Part shown: positions 43,367 to 52,619 of the stretch, piece by piece | Layout of the letters: every line of letters begins with the position of its first letter | How positions within the stretch are numbered: the stretch's first letter is position 1 | Source of the DNA: Armatimonadota bacterium | GTDB taxonomy: Bacteria; Armatimonadota; Zipacnadia; JAUWAU01 | DNA: 64,000 bases | Reading direction: 5' to 3' | NCBI GenBank assembly: GCA_030601885.1 | Contig: JAUWAU010000005.1 | Location: forward strand, 1 to 64,000 | The notes under the pieces: model-generated | The model's database searches: none | What the model was told of the DNA's origin: nothing | Seen by the model: the letters and a program-made list of their open reading frames with translations, nothing else | Translations under genes and position numbers: made by a program

Positions 43367-43457
43367 TCATGCGACTACTCGCACTCGCCAACCCTGATTC
43401 TGGCGGCGACCCCGCCGCGACCGTAGGCCTCTCCGATCATCTCGGCCATCGCGGTCG
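43367..43457. other. Short gap upstream of the WD40 remnant
   Basis: About 90 bases without recognisable features; the missing 5' part of the WD40 gene is not here. Confidence 0.4.
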
Positions 43458-44795
43458 TCAGGGCTGGCGGATTTGCTTCCTGACTTCGCGGCCGTCTACC
43501 TCGTGAGGCAGCACGCCGTCGGCGATGGCCATTGCGGCCGCGGTGCCGGCGGCCTCTCCGGTGAACATGCAGGTGGGCATGACCCGAAGAGATGCCTGAG
43601 CGCTGCGATCAGATGAGATGCAGCGGCCGGCGACGAGGAGGCCGCGGGTCTTTGCCGGCACGAGGCAGCGATAGGGGATCTCGTACCAGTCGCCGGGCGG
43701 CGGGGTGTTGGCCCGCTTGAACTCGAGGTCGTACGGGACGGTGATGCCCGGGGGAGAGTCGTGGAAGTCGATGAAGAAGCACGCCTGGGCGATGCCGTCG
43801 TCGAACTTGCGTCCGGCGAGGACGTCGTCGCGGGTCACAGTGTACTGTCCGACTATCCGGCGGGATTCCCGCGCACTCAGCACATCCCAGAAGCGGGCGA
43901 TCTCGCAGCTCTCGTACCCGGGCAAATGCTCGCGGCAGAATTCGACGACCTCGAGGGCGATGAGCTGGCATTCGGTCAGAAGGTCGCTGACGGCGAGGGC
44001 GTCGGAGCCATCGATGCCCTCGAGCTCCCAGTAGTTCAGTACGAGGGTGTGCTCCGGCAGGTGGTACGGGAAGTTCGCCGCGTGAGGGCGGAAAGCGCCC
44101 CGGGGGGCGCGGAGTTTGCCGCTCTTGTGGGCATCGGCGATGAGCTCCAGGAGGCGGTCCTCGGGAGGCATCTGGCGCCTGGCCCTCTCAGTATCCACGT
44201 TGCCCAGGTCGAACATGAAGTTGCCGTGCTGGAGGCGACCGTCTTCCGAGTCGCCCTTGAGGAATTCTGCTCCGGCGCTCGCAGCGAGGTCGGCGTCGGC
44301 GGTGGCGTCGATGACTACCTGCGCCTTGATGAGGGAAAGCCCACCCTTGTTTGCAGCGAATACGCCGACGACCGTGTCGTCAGTCATCGGCGAGCCCGTC
44401 ACCGTGGTGCCGAAGAGCAGGTCCGCTCCGGCCTCGCGGATCATGCGGAGCGCCACGGCCTTGAGGGTCTCGCCGTGAAGGACGACCCGCCCTCTCTCGT
44501 AGATGTGTCGCTCGGCATCGAACCAGCGCCTGGCTTTGCCGAGCCGCCCGATGCGCTCTTCGAGCTCGTCGAAGATCGGGCCGCCCTGCGTGTCGCACCA
44601 GCAGTAGATGCGCGTGTGGGTGCCGAGGCCGCCGACGTACGAGAGGCGCTCTACGAGGAGCGTGCGCGCGCCGCCCCGGGCGGCGGCGATCGCGGCGCCT
44701 ATGCCGGCCGGGCCGGCGCCACAGACCACCACGTCGTATTCCCCGAGGAGCGACGCCTGCTGCGACGGCATCGTTGTGGATTGTTGGTTACTCAT
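43458..44795 (-). CDS. FAD-dependent oxidoreductase (FAD_oxidored family)
   Basis: A 445-residue flavoprotein. The dinucleotide-binding motif is YDVVVCGAGPAGIGAAIAAA (from about residue 20) followed by the ribose-binding Glu in LLVERLSYVGGLGT. Later it has VVIDATADADLAASAGAEFL and the C-terminal FAD loop SAQASLRVMPTCMFTGEAAG. This group is found in many environmental anaerobes and plant-matter degraders; the substrate is unknown. The ATG overlaps the stop of an upstream 48-residue membrane peptide by four bases. Confidence 0.85.
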   Translation of the reverse strand: MSNQQSTTMPSQQASLLGEYDVVVCGAGPAGIGAAIAAARGGARTLLVERLSYVGGLGTHTRIYCWCDTQGGPIFDELEERIGRLGKARRWFDAERHIYERGRVVLHGETLKAVALRMIREAGADLLFGTTVTGSPMTDDTVVGVFAANKGGLSLIKAQVVIDATADADLAASAGAEFLKGDSEDGRLQHGNFMFDLGNVDTERARRQMPPEDRLLELIADAHKSGKLRAPRGAFRPHAANFPYHLPEHTLVLNYWELEGIDGSDALAVSDLLTECQLIALEVVEFCREHLPGYESCEIARFWDVLSARESRRIVGQYTVTRDDVLAGRKFDDGIAQACFFIDFHDSPPGITVPYDLEFKRANTPPPGDWYEIPYRCLVPAKTRGLLVAGRCISSDRSAQASLRVMPTCMFTGEAAGTAAAMAIADGVLPHEVDGREVRKQIRQP

Positions 44796-44938
44796 AGCGA
44801 GGTCTCCAGGCCTAGATGGGCGTCGGGGAGCATGTAGCGTTTCAGTGGCGTGAGCGCGTACACGACCAGGATCGACCCAGCCAGTGCAGATACAGCAACC
44901 AGCCGTAAAGCCTGCGCGAGCAACCAGGTGCTCCTCAT
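44792..44938 (-). CDS. 48-residue single-pass membrane peptide coupled to the FAD oxidoreductase
   Basis: Starts MRSTWLLAQALRL at 44938 with a strong GGGAGGAG ribosome site, has one hydrophobic segment (LVAVSALAGSILVVYAL) and ends LGLETSL. Its TGA overlaps the ATG of the FAD oxidoreductase (ATGA at 44792-44795), so the two should be translated together. No similarity recognised. It could anchor the flavoprotein or act as a leader peptide; both are inference. Confidence 0.6.
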   Translation of the reverse strand: MRSTWLLAQALRLVAVSALAGSILVVYALTPLKRYMLPDAHLGLETSL

Positions 44939-45072
44939 GGGGCTCCTCCCTCGACTGCGACTTGCTCGATCATACCCGCAACAGGGCTCATTCTCATACG
45001 GTTCGTCTGTGTACATGCAGCACGACCACGAGGAACGCGGACGCCATGGCGCGGCCGGCAACCACTGCCCTT

Positions 45073-46137
45073 CTACGTTGTGAGCATCTCATGCGCCTCG
45101 GCCAGCATCTCCCGTACCGACAGCTCGTACGGGCACTTCTCCTCACACTGGCCGCACTCGTCGCACTCGTCCGCCTTCACTTCCACCATACCGTACCGCC
45201 CCCGCGCCCACTCGAGCAGCCCCGGGAAACGCTTGGCATAGCCCAGATGCCGCAGGATAACGGGCACCTTGATCCCCTGCTCGCAGGGCATGCAGTACCA
45301 GCACATGCGGCAGAAGTCCTGGCCGAGCGCCTCGGCAGCCTGCACCAGCTCCTGCTTTCGCTGCTCGGTCAGCGCGTCGAACGTCTCCGCGGTCCGGACG
45401 TTCTCGATGACTTCCTCTCGCCTCTGCATGCCGGGGATTGCCAGTGTCACATACTCGTTGGCCAGAACGAAGCGCAGGCCATCTGCCGCGGTGATGACAA
45501 AGCCTGTCTGCTCGCCAATATCGGCCGGCGGCTGCGCGAGAGCCCCGCCGGCCAGTGGCTTCATGATGATGACGCCGATGTCGTGCTCCGCCGCGAGGGG
45601 CAGCACCTCGTCGTCCACCATCTCGTCGTTGAGGATGTTGTACGCGAGCATGGCCGTCTCGAACCGCCCGGAGAGGATCGCCTGCTTCATCGTCTCGTGG
45701 TACCGGTGCGAGCTGAAGCCGATGTGGCGCACGAGTCCCTGCTCCCTGGCTTGCTCCATGGCCGCCATGAAGCCGTCGGCCCCCATGCACTGCTCGTACT
45801 GGGGCTCCATGCGCAGATTGTGGAATTGGTATAGGTCGATGTAGTCGGTCTGCAGCTTCCGCAGGCTGTCCTCGAGGTCCGCCCAGGCCTCGTCGCGGGT
45901 GTTGGACATCGTCTTCGTGGCGATGTAGACCTCGCCGCGGCGGCCGCTCAACGCCCGGCCGATCTTCTCCTCGCTGTCGCCGTAGCCTTTGGCCGTATCC
46001 ACGAAGTTGATGCCCTTGTCGATAGCCAAGTTCAGGATCTCGTCCGCATCGTCCGGCGACACTTGCGGCAGCTTGATGCCTCCGAAGCCGATGATGCTGA
46101 CCATGAGGTCGGTTTTCCCGAGTCGCTTCTTTTGCAC
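45073..46137 (-). CDS. Aldo/keto reductase with C-terminal iron-sulfur motifs
   Basis: A 354-residue protein. The AKR barrel has the catalytic tetrad Asp in INFVDTAKGYGDSEEKIG, Tyr in the same segment, Lys in YIATKT and His in DLYQFHN. C-terminal Cys motifs FCRMCWYCMPCEQGI and CDECGQCEEKCPYEL are typical of the ferredoxin-like AKR subgroup. I chose the GTG at 46137, which has GAGG eight bases upstream; an in-frame GTG at 46146 overlaps that site. The reaction is probably NAD(P)H- or ferredoxin-linked reduction of a carbonyl; substrate unknown. Confidence 0.82.
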   Translation of the reverse strand: MQKKRLGKTDLMVSIIGFGGIKLPQVSPDDADEILNLAIDKGINFVDTAKGYGDSEEKIGRALSGRRGEVYIATKTMSNTRDEAWADLEDSLRKLQTDYIDLYQFHNLRMEPQYEQCMGADGFMAAMEQAREQGLVRHIGFSSHRYHETMKQAILSGRFETAMLAYNILNDEMVDDEVLPLAAEHDIGVIIMKPLAGGALAQPPADIGEQTGFVITAADGLRFVLANEYVTLAIPGMQRREEVIENVRTAETFDALTEQRKQELVQAAEALGQDFCRMCWYCMPCEQGIKVPVILRHLGYAKRFPGLLEWARGRYGMVEVKADECDECGQCEEKCPYELSVREMLAEAHEMLTT

Positions 46138-46185
46138 GGTGCTCACCTCTGTGTGTGGGAGTGGCCGTTGCCAACGGGCGCTCTG

Positions 46186-47769
46186 CTACAGGATACCCTT
46201 CCGCCTCCCGTACTGCCGGGCCACCTCGATCACTTCGTCAATGTAGTCCTTGTGGTCGTCGAGCGTGTCTTCGACGAAGGCGATTGCCGGGATGATGTCG
46301 TGCTGGGGATCGGGAACGAACGGCACCCCGAAGCCCGATTCGTACACCCCCGTGCTGCCGCGGCCCGGCGCGGGATGATTGAGGTGGTACGTCACCCGGC
46401 AATACTTCTCGAAGATGTTGTTCCATCGCTCGAGGGCGCCAATGTGGACGAGCGGGTAGGCCGGCATGATGCCGTCGTACCAGGTCTCGCCGAATACGAG
46501 GAAGTCCTCGAAACGCTCGTACAGACGCCGCGCCAGGTCAAGGTGCCCCTCGGTGATGTGGAAGCGCGGATCGTTGTGAAATGCCTGGTTGATGTCGAGG
46601 AATATTCCGTCGAAATCGAAACGCTGCTTGAGGCCGCGGATCTTGCCGAAGAGAAAGCTGCGGAAGCCCGGGTGTCCGAGGCTGGCGTTCACCCGATACG
46701 TATCGGGCATCCGGTCCTTATCCCACTCAACGGGCTTCACGTATGTATTGCCGTACGCATCCTGGAAGGCCGCGTCATGGAGAGCCGGCGGTAGGAAGGC
46801 GCGGTTGGCCGACTGCGCGCCGATCATCGGGATCACGTGCACGCCCAGCTCGTGCGCGCCCGCGACCAGGCGTTTCAGGCCGTCCTCGCCTCCCATGTCC
46901 GGGTCGGGCTCGTACCGGGGCCAGTTGTAGTTGTAGCGGCCGTCCCATGCCGGCAGAAACGCCAGCACGTGCCGGCCGTCAATGCGCTCGCAGACATGGC
47001 GGATGATGTTCAACTGTCGCGCGTAGTGGTTGAAGATGAAGCCCGTCCAGTGTGTGCCGTGCAGATTCAGGACGAGGCAAATCCGTCTCGCCCACTCCGG
47101 CACGTCCGGCCGCTCCTCCCACGGCTTCAGTCCCCACTCGCTCTCCATCATCCGCATCCGCCGGGAGAGTATCGCCGGCGGATCGCTCGTCTTGCCCAAC
47201 TGCCAGCGCGGCGATTCGTGTTCGATGCTCCATTTTCTGGCGTCCTCGTGGTGGTGAAGCTCAAGCAAGATGCCGCCAGTGTCCTCCTGCACGGCAAAGG
47301 ACTTGCCGCGCACCTCGTTGTCCTCGCTGAGCGCGAAGGTGTACCCGTCCTGCCCGTGGCGTATGAAGTACACGGGCACTCGCAGCCGCGTGGGATACTG
47401 CAGCAGGTCGTGGCGGCCATTGGCGAGCGGTGCGAAGGAGAAATCCCGAAGCGCGACGTCGCCATTCAGGATCCCGCGAACGTACGTGGTCGTGCCCTTG
47501 ATCCGTTCGGGGAGGGAGGCCCGAATGCTCCAGGTGAGCTCATCGCCCTGGCGCAGGACCTCGGCTCGGAACGCGCCGCGCGTGCGCTTCTGCAGACCGG
47601 CCCAGGCGAAGCTGTCGGCGGTCACGACCGTCCGGGCGCCCTCCTGAGCCACGCGAATTGCGTCCGGCGCGGGCGTGTAAGCGTTGAGCTCCGTGTAGAC
47701 GCGAAACGCCAATCGCCACTGGCCGAAGTCCAAATAGCGATCGCCGAAGTCGAAGCAGAACGGCTGCAT
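46186..47769 (-). CDS. Putative glycoside-hydrolase-like TIM-barrel protein (DUF6259-like)
   Basis: A 527-residue protein without a signal peptide. Residues 1-200 are a beta-rich domain; the rest looks like a TIM barrel: ICLVLNLHGTHWTGFIFNHY, LAFLPAWDGRYNYNWPRYEP, RFDFDGIFLDINQAFHND and FLVFGETWYDGIMPAYP. The Asp in FDGIFLDIN and the Glu in FGETWYDG sit at the ends of consecutive strands, as expected for a retaining hydrolase pair. The family assignment is tentative. Possibly a cytosolic glycosidase acting on oligosaccharides. Confidence 0.6.
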   Translation of the reverse strand: MQPFCFDFGDRYLDFGQWRLAFRVYTELNAYTPAPDAIRVAQEGARTVVTADSFAWAGLQKRTRGAFRAEVLRQGDELTWSIRASLPERIKGTTTYVRGILNGDVALRDFSFAPLANGRHDLLQYPTRLRVPVYFIRHGQDGYTFALSEDNEVRGKSFAVQEDTGGILLELHHHEDARKWSIEHESPRWQLGKTSDPPAILSRRMRMMESEWGLKPWEERPDVPEWARRICLVLNLHGTHWTGFIFNHYARQLNIIRHVCERIDGRHVLAFLPAWDGRYNYNWPRYEPDPDMGGEDGLKRLVAGAHELGVHVIPMIGAQSANRAFLPPALHDAAFQDAYGNTYVKPVEWDKDRMPDTYRVNASLGHPGFRSFLFGKIRGLKQRFDFDGIFLDINQAFHNDPRFHITEGHLDLARRLYERFEDFLVFGETWYDGIMPAYPLVHIGALERWNNIFEKYCRVTYHLNHPAPGRGSTGVYESGFGVPFVPDPQHDIIPAIAFVEDTLDDHKDYIDEVIEVARQYGRRKGIL

Positions 47770-47839
47770 GGTCGTTCGTGGCTCCCGAAGAGGCAGAGCA
47801 GCACCTGGTTGGGATTTCGCCCGCTTCAGACATTGCGAG

Positions 47840-49159
47840 TCAGTCCAAGCGGTTGCTCGGAGGCTTATTGTCCTGCGCTTCTGCGTTCGCCTTTGCTATG
47901 CGTCCCAGCCATCGCGACATCGTAAACGCCCACTGGCGCCGCTCGTCGGGCGACAGACACGCGAGTTCGCTGGGCGGCAGGAAGCGCACGCCAACATCCG
48001 GCACTTCCAGCCCGGCGTAGTGCTCATCCGTGCCATACAGCCGCTCGAAGGCCACGCCATTCGTCCGCGCCCAGGCTGACATCCGAATGAGCGGCAGCGC
48101 GCGCACCTGCTCGGCACTCATGCGTGGCAGCCCGATGTGTTCCTGCAACCAGAGCAGCGCCTCGGTGGTCAGGAAGTAGGGCCGGTGACCGGCACCCGCA
48201 TACACGTGCTTCGCGATGCCGTCCGCGGCGCCGGCCTCGTCGAACAGCTCAGATGCGCGCCGGAATGCCTCGGTGAACCCCTGTTCGTACACCTCTCGCC
48301 CGCCGCAGACCGCGTCGTCATCCCCGACGGGAATCATGGTGGCGCAGCGGCCGGCCGCGAGGGCCAGCAGGATGGGGTAATCAACGCGGTCCTCGATCAG
48401 CTCGTACATCCCACGAGTGCAGAACTTCTGCGTCCGGGGTGGGACGAAATACATGGCAGCGAGGATGGCCACCTCGATGCGCTCGTCCAGCGCCGCCAGG
48501 TATGCGCCGACGATGGCCCCAAGCGAATGCCCGGCGACGCCGATATGTGCCTGGTCGATCTCCGGGCGCGTCTCAAGGTAGTCAATCCCCCGGATCAAGT
48601 CCCACACCATCTTGCCCAGCACGGGCCGTCCGAGCTCCTGCGCCTGCTCGGAAATGCGGTCGTGCCCGCGGGTGCCGATGCGCCCGTCCGGGTCGCGCTC
48701 CTCTTCGCCGAGCGGGTCGGTGGAAAGAACGGCCAGGCCTGCCTTCGCGTAGAGCTGGCCGGCGTATTGGTTGAAGAACACGCTCTTTGAGCCGCCGTGC
48801 CCGTGCGCCATGATGATGGCAGGGATCGGCCCTTGCACATCACGCGGCAAGTACAAATGGGCCGGCACCGATGAGAATGGCTCGGCATCGTAGACGAGCT
48901 TCTCGATCACGAAGTCGTCGAACTCCATCCGTCCGACGACGCGCACATTGAGCGGACAGCGCTCCGTCGGCATGCCGCACTCCTCCCACACGAATGCACG
49001 TAGCTCGTCAGCCGCAGTCGTATCTTGCATAAGAATCATTGCTCCTAGACCGACAAGAAGGATAAGCACGATCGTCACCCGGCCAGTTCGGCCGTGCGCG
49101 CCTGGCAGCGCAGCCACACAATGAGAAGATGCACCGATCCGCTGCACCTTGTTGGCCAA
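47840..49159 (-). CDS. Exported alpha/beta hydrolase (acetyl-xylan-esterase-like)
   Basis: A 439-residue protein starting at a TTG with GGAGGAGGAAG upstream. A hydrophobic segment near residue 28 (VTIVLILLVGLGAMI) is a signal peptide or anchor. The fold is alpha/beta hydrolase: PAIIMAHGHGGSKSVFFNQY (oxyanion region), IGVAGHSLGAIVGAYLAAL (nucleophile Ser in GHSLG), an acid in PVGDDDAVCGG and a His in AGAGHRPYFL. Likely a deacetylase or esterase acting on glycans outside the cell. An internal ATG near residue 44 is an alternative start that would lose the signal. Confidence 0.72.
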   Translation of the reverse strand: MANKVQRIGASSHCVAALPGAHGRTGRVTIVLILLVGLGAMILMQDTTAADELRAFVWEECGMPTERCPLNVRVVGRMEFDDFVIEKLVYDAEPFSSVPAHLYLPRDVQGPIPAIIMAHGHGGSKSVFFNQYAGQLYAKAGLAVLSTDPLGEEERDPDGRIGTRGHDRISEQAQELGRPVLGKMVWDLIRGIDYLETRPEIDQAHIGVAGHSLGAIVGAYLAALDERIEVAILAAMYFVPPRTQKFCTRGMYELIEDRVDYPILLALAAGRCATMIPVGDDDAVCGGREVYEQGFTEAFRRASELFDEAGAADGIAKHVYAGAGHRPYFLTTEALLWLQEHIGLPRMSAEQVRALPLIRMSAWARTNGVAFERLYGTDEHYAGLEVPDVGVRFLPPSELACLSPDERRQWAFTMSRWLGRIAKANAEAQDNKPPSNRLD

Positions 49160-49672
49160 CTACGGTGCTTCCTCCTCCGTCGCGACGCTCACGGTCGGCC
49201 GATTATCTCGGGCGTGCCGCAATCTGTGACCTCTCCCACTTGTAATGCTCCGCCTCGAAACGGCTGTCCGGGTCGGCGATGCGGGCCAGGTGCAGGCTCG
49301 AAGCCTGCGCTCCCCGGGACCGCAGGCATCCCTGCCTGCATTCTTGTTGCCTGCGCGACCGACCCGATCGTGTCGCCCCGGAGGGGCGCTTAGTCCAAGC
49401 TATAGGAAAGCTCTGCTGATAGCGCGGCCTGAGGCTGAGGTGGTGCCACCTCGGCGAGCCGAGGTACAGTGAGGACCTTCGGTCCTCTGCACCCACAGTG
49501 CCACCACGGCCAGCAGCCCCGGAGGCACCTGAATCTGGACGGTGCCTCCCCGCCGCGCGCCGGCTGGATGGGCTCATCGAAATACCCGCCTGCCAGAAGC
49601 GTCGCGCCCTCGCCCGGCGGGCGCCCGTGTCCTGCCAATCCGCATCATCTAAGTCCGAACACACCCTCATGT
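49160..49672. other. Intergenic region dominated by REP palindromes
   Basis: 513 bases without a gene; see the palindrome cluster at 49292-49487. The rest shows nothing recognisable. Confidence 0.55.
49292..49487. repeat. Cluster of six consecutive REP-like palindromes (BIME-like)
   Basis: In order: GCAGGCT/AGCCTGC (49292-49308), GCAGGCA/TGCCTGC (49322-49339), CGCCCC/GGGGCG (49374-49388), GAGGTGG/CCACCTC (49437-49452), CCTCGG/CCGAGG (49449-49464) and GAGGACC/GGTCCTC (49471-49487). All arms are perfect with loops of 2-4 bases. The first two are the same family. It lies between two minus-strand genes. Confidence 0.7.
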
Positions 49673-52102
49673 TCACACATATTCGCTCCCATCGCCCCGG
49701 TACCTATCAACCCCTTCGAGGGCTGCCTCCGACTCGCGAGCCAGCCGGCGCAACTCGTCCACGAATTGTCCAAAGGCAAACACCCCCAGCAGCGCCTCCT
49801 CCAAGTGCAGCTCGCGGCGGCGGCTCTCATGCTGCAGGCCGGAGAGGAAGCCGAAGTTGGTCCGGAGGCGGTCGCTCGTCTGCAGGACCAAGCCAACGCG
49901 TTGTTTGATCGTAATGTCGCCGAGTCCTACTCGGTACCGTCGGGCGAACAGCGGGCCGACCTCTTTGCTGGCAGCCAGTCTCCGCATGGCTTGCGACGCG
50001 GCCTGGCGCATGCACGCAATGGCATGGCCGTAGTCGCCCTTTGTGAAATGTGTCAGGGCTGCGTCCAGGCGACGCCGAAAGTATCGCCGGTCCTGAGCGA
50101 CGCCCGGGATCCGAGTCCGCAGCCGCCGTCGAGCGCGCGCTAGAACACGGGCGACCAACTCCTGTTGCCGCATCTCTTGGGCCTGGAGCAAGGGGTAGAA
50201 CTGTCCCGGTCGCCCCAACAGAGTCCCCATATAATTGGCCACCTGTTTCCGGACAAGGCCGGAACTGCTCCTGCGCAGTACCGTGCGCAGGCGGTGCAAC
50301 GCCCGTTTGCTCCCGAGTCTGCTGAGGGCGTGCATCGTCGCCAGGAAGACGGCGGGGTCGCGCTCGCTATCCAACAGTTGCTCCACGCGTCGCTGCGCCT
50401 CAGGGCTGCCCATGGTGCCGAGGGCCAGGATGGCGCTCTTGCGCACCGACGGGCGCCCGTCGTCAAGCAATGCCAGCAAGACCGTCAGGCTCTGCGGGGT
50501 CGAGATCTTACCCAGGGCCTCCACAGCCTCCTCCCCCACGTCTGCCAACGGGTCACGCGCCTTTTCAATGAGAGGCTCCACCCCCCGCACATCCCCGATC
50601 TCGCCCAACGCTCTGGCAGCCCGTCGGCGCACGTCCCGGTCGCTATCGTCGAGGAGCCCGATCAACTCGTCCACCGCCAGCATGCTCCGGGTGCTTCCCA
50701 GCGCCTCCGCCGCCTCAGCCTTGCGCGCCGGGTCCGACGAACGGGCCATGCGGAGCAGATTCCAGAAGGTCATCAGGGGCCTGCCGCTCCTCACCTGCCG
50801 AATGACCACGCTGGCAGCAACCTCTTCCTCCTCCCTCACCCACGCCAGGAGCGGCAGCGTTGCGAACCGGCACAGCCCCGAGATCAGGAAGACGCACTGG
50901 ACGCTGGAAATGGGATAGCCGAACCAGCGCAAACTGCCCAGAGTGGCGAACGCGTGGGCCAAGGCGCCACCGAGCATCGCGCCCAAGGCGGCGGCAGCGC
51001 TGGCCAAGGCCGAGTAGCAACCGATGTAGACGGAGCGGCTCTGCACGGGCGCCGTTTTCAACATGAGGTTGTACTGCGACAGGATGAGGCCAGCGCTGAT
51101 CGTCCCGGCCCACACCTGGATCACAGAAAGCGTGATCCAGTAGTTGCTCCTCGTGACGAAGACCCATGCCAAGGGTACCAGGGATATGCCGAAACTGGTG
51201 ATGCGGAGAATGGGCTTGTGGCCGAACTTGTCGGATAGGTAGCCCCACATTGGATTGGCCGCTATCATGGACACCGTCGTTATCGCCGAGAAGATGGCAA
51301 TCTGCGTGTACGGGATTCCCAGCGACTTCAGCATATACACCGCGAAGAATGGCCCGGCGATCATGACTGCCAGCGCGCGTGCAGCCGCGAACAACATGAG
51401 GCTGCGGAAGTTGGCGTGCCGAAAGGGAAGAGAGAGAAACGTCGCCACCTGAACGCGTTCGCTCCGGTGCATGGGTGGCTCGGGAACAAAGGCCCAGACC
51501 GCGACGGCCCCCAGAGAAAAGGCTACGGCAATGATGAACAGCGAAACGAAGCCGGTCTGCTCGCGCTCTGACGGAAACATGTCCATGTAACGCCCGGCAG
51601 CCAATGACGCGGCCAGCCCCACGGCGCCGATAATGGTGTGCTGCTGCCCGACGTACCGCCCCCGCACGTGCGCCGGCACCAAGTCAGTGAACCACGAGCT
51701 GAGGGCTGGCGAGGCCAGGGCCAGGGCAGCCGCAGAGAGGCCAATGAGTATGATCATTGCCCAGAGGCGCAACTCGGCAGGGATGACGAAGGGAATGAAA
51801 GCGATGGGCACCCACATGCAGTAGCTAACAGCGAAGGCGCCAATGCACAACGACTTCCGGCGGCTCAGCCGCTCGATAATGAGGGGCGAGACCATTTGGA
51901 GAACATGCGCCCACGAGGCCACGGCAGACAGGACGCCAATGAGTGCGTTCGATGCGCCCAAGTGCAGGGCGTAGCCGGTGCGGTAGGCGCCCTCAGTGAT
52001 GGACCAATACACCGCTGCGAATGCGCCGCGCACCTTCCACAGTCGCATTCCGCGCAGTGCGTCCAGCCGAGGCAGCTCGCGATACTGCTCTGGTGTTGGC
52101 AT
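49673..52102 (-). CDS. MFS transporter fused to a HEAT-repeat domain
   Basis: An 809-residue protein. Residues 15-430 are a major facilitator with about 12 hydrophobic segments, including the loop motif YLSDKFGHKPILR (motif-A-like, between the two halves). Residues 445-600 are HEAT repeats: ARKAEAAEALGSTRSMLAVD, DRDVRRRAARALGEIGDV, VGEEAVEALGKISTPQSL and PSVRKSAILALGTMGSPEAQ. The last 180 residues are helical and Arg-rich. The ATG follows no obvious strong ribosome site. Substrate unknown; the HEAT region is presumably cytosolic and may recruit a partner. Confidence 0.8.
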   Translation of the reverse strand: MPTPEQYRELPRLDALRGMRLWKVRGAFAAVYWSITEGAYRTGYALHLGASNALIGVLSAVASWAHVLQMVSPLIIERLSRRKSLCIGAFAVSYCMWVPIAFIPFVIPAELRLWAMIILIGLSAAALALASPALSSWFTDLVPAHVRGRYVGQQHTIIGAVGLAASLAAGRYMDMFPSEREQTGFVSLFIIAVAFSLGAVAVWAFVPEPPMHRSERVQVATFLSLPFRHANFRSLMLFAAARALAVMIAGPFFAVYMLKSLGIPYTQIAIFSAITTVSMIAANPMWGYLSDKFGHKPILRITSFGISLVPLAWVFVTRSNYWITLSVIQVWAGTISAGLILSQYNLMLKTAPVQSRSVYIGCYSALASAAAALGAMLGGALAHAFATLGSLRWFGYPISSVQCVFLISGLCRFATLPLLAWVREEEEVAASVVIRQVRSGRPLMTFWNLLRMARSSDPARKAEAAEALGSTRSMLAVDELIGLLDDSDRDVRRRAARALGEIGDVRGVEPLIEKARDPLADVGEEAVEALGKISTPQSLTVLLALLDDGRPSVRKSAILALGTMGSPEAQRRVEQLLDSERDPAVFLATMHALSRLGSKRALHRLRTVLRRSSSGLVRKQVANYMGTLLGRPGQFYPLLQAQEMRQQELVARVLARARRRLRTRIPGVAQDRRYFRRRLDAALTHFTKGDYGHAIACMRQAASQAMRRLAASKEVGPLFARRYRVGLGDITIKQRVGLVLQTSDRLRTNFGFLSGLQHESRRRELHLEEALLGVFAFGQFVDELRRLARESEAALEGVDRYRGDGSEYV

Positions 52103-52222
52103 GACTGAGCCTGAACATTGTGACGAACGTGGCGATGGCGTGCCGGCCGATCAAGGCACACGACCAGCGCAATTGCTCATACAGGACGCAACTGAATGCG
52201 GCCGATGGCACGGAGGATGAGA

Positions 52223-52552
52223 CTACACGTGGATGACCTGTTCGATGTTGAGTATGAAGACTTGCGCCCCGCCTGCGGGGACCGTCAACGCCTGTCCCAC
52301 AGGGTGAGCGTACACGCGCGTGTCCGGCGGCGTCACATCGACCGCCCGCTCCCTCGTCTGGCAGTGTTGGCGTATCAGTTCCAAGACCGTTTCGACCTCG
52401 TCATCAGCCACCCCGGTAAGCAGCGTCACGTTGCCCTGTCGCAGGAAGCCTCCCGTGCTGGCGATCTCAGTGAAGCGAAAGCCGCTCTCGACGAGCGCGT
52501 CGTGGAGGCGCCGGGAGTCCTGTTGGTTGACCACGGCAATCACGAGCTTCAA
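52223..52552 (-). CDS. darA: PII-like cyclic-di-AMP receptor (DarA/PstA/CdaA-associated family)
   Basis: A 109-residue protein of family length. It begins MKLVIAVVNQQDSRRLHDAL and has the family's TEIASTGGFLRQGNVTLLTG loop that binds c-di-AMP, and a C-terminal AQVFILNIEQV strand. It implies c-di-AMP signalling in the host, though a diadenylate cyclase is not in the window. The trimeric protein acts in the cytosol. Confidence 0.88.
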   Translation of the reverse strand: MKLVIAVVNQQDSRRLHDALVESGFRFTEIASTGGFLRQGNVTLLTGVADDEVETVLELIRQHCQTRERAVDVTPPDTRVYAHPVGQALTVPAGGAQVFILNIEQVIHV

Positions 52553-52619
52553 TAGGCGTCATCCTCCTTCTGCACAGCATCGGCCGCGGAACGCTGCGGA
52601 TTCAAGCGGCCGCCCAGGC

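Noticed and set aside
49292..49487. Possible CRISPR or integron array
   Set aside because: Palindromes differ in sequence and spacing is irregular; fits REP/BIME.
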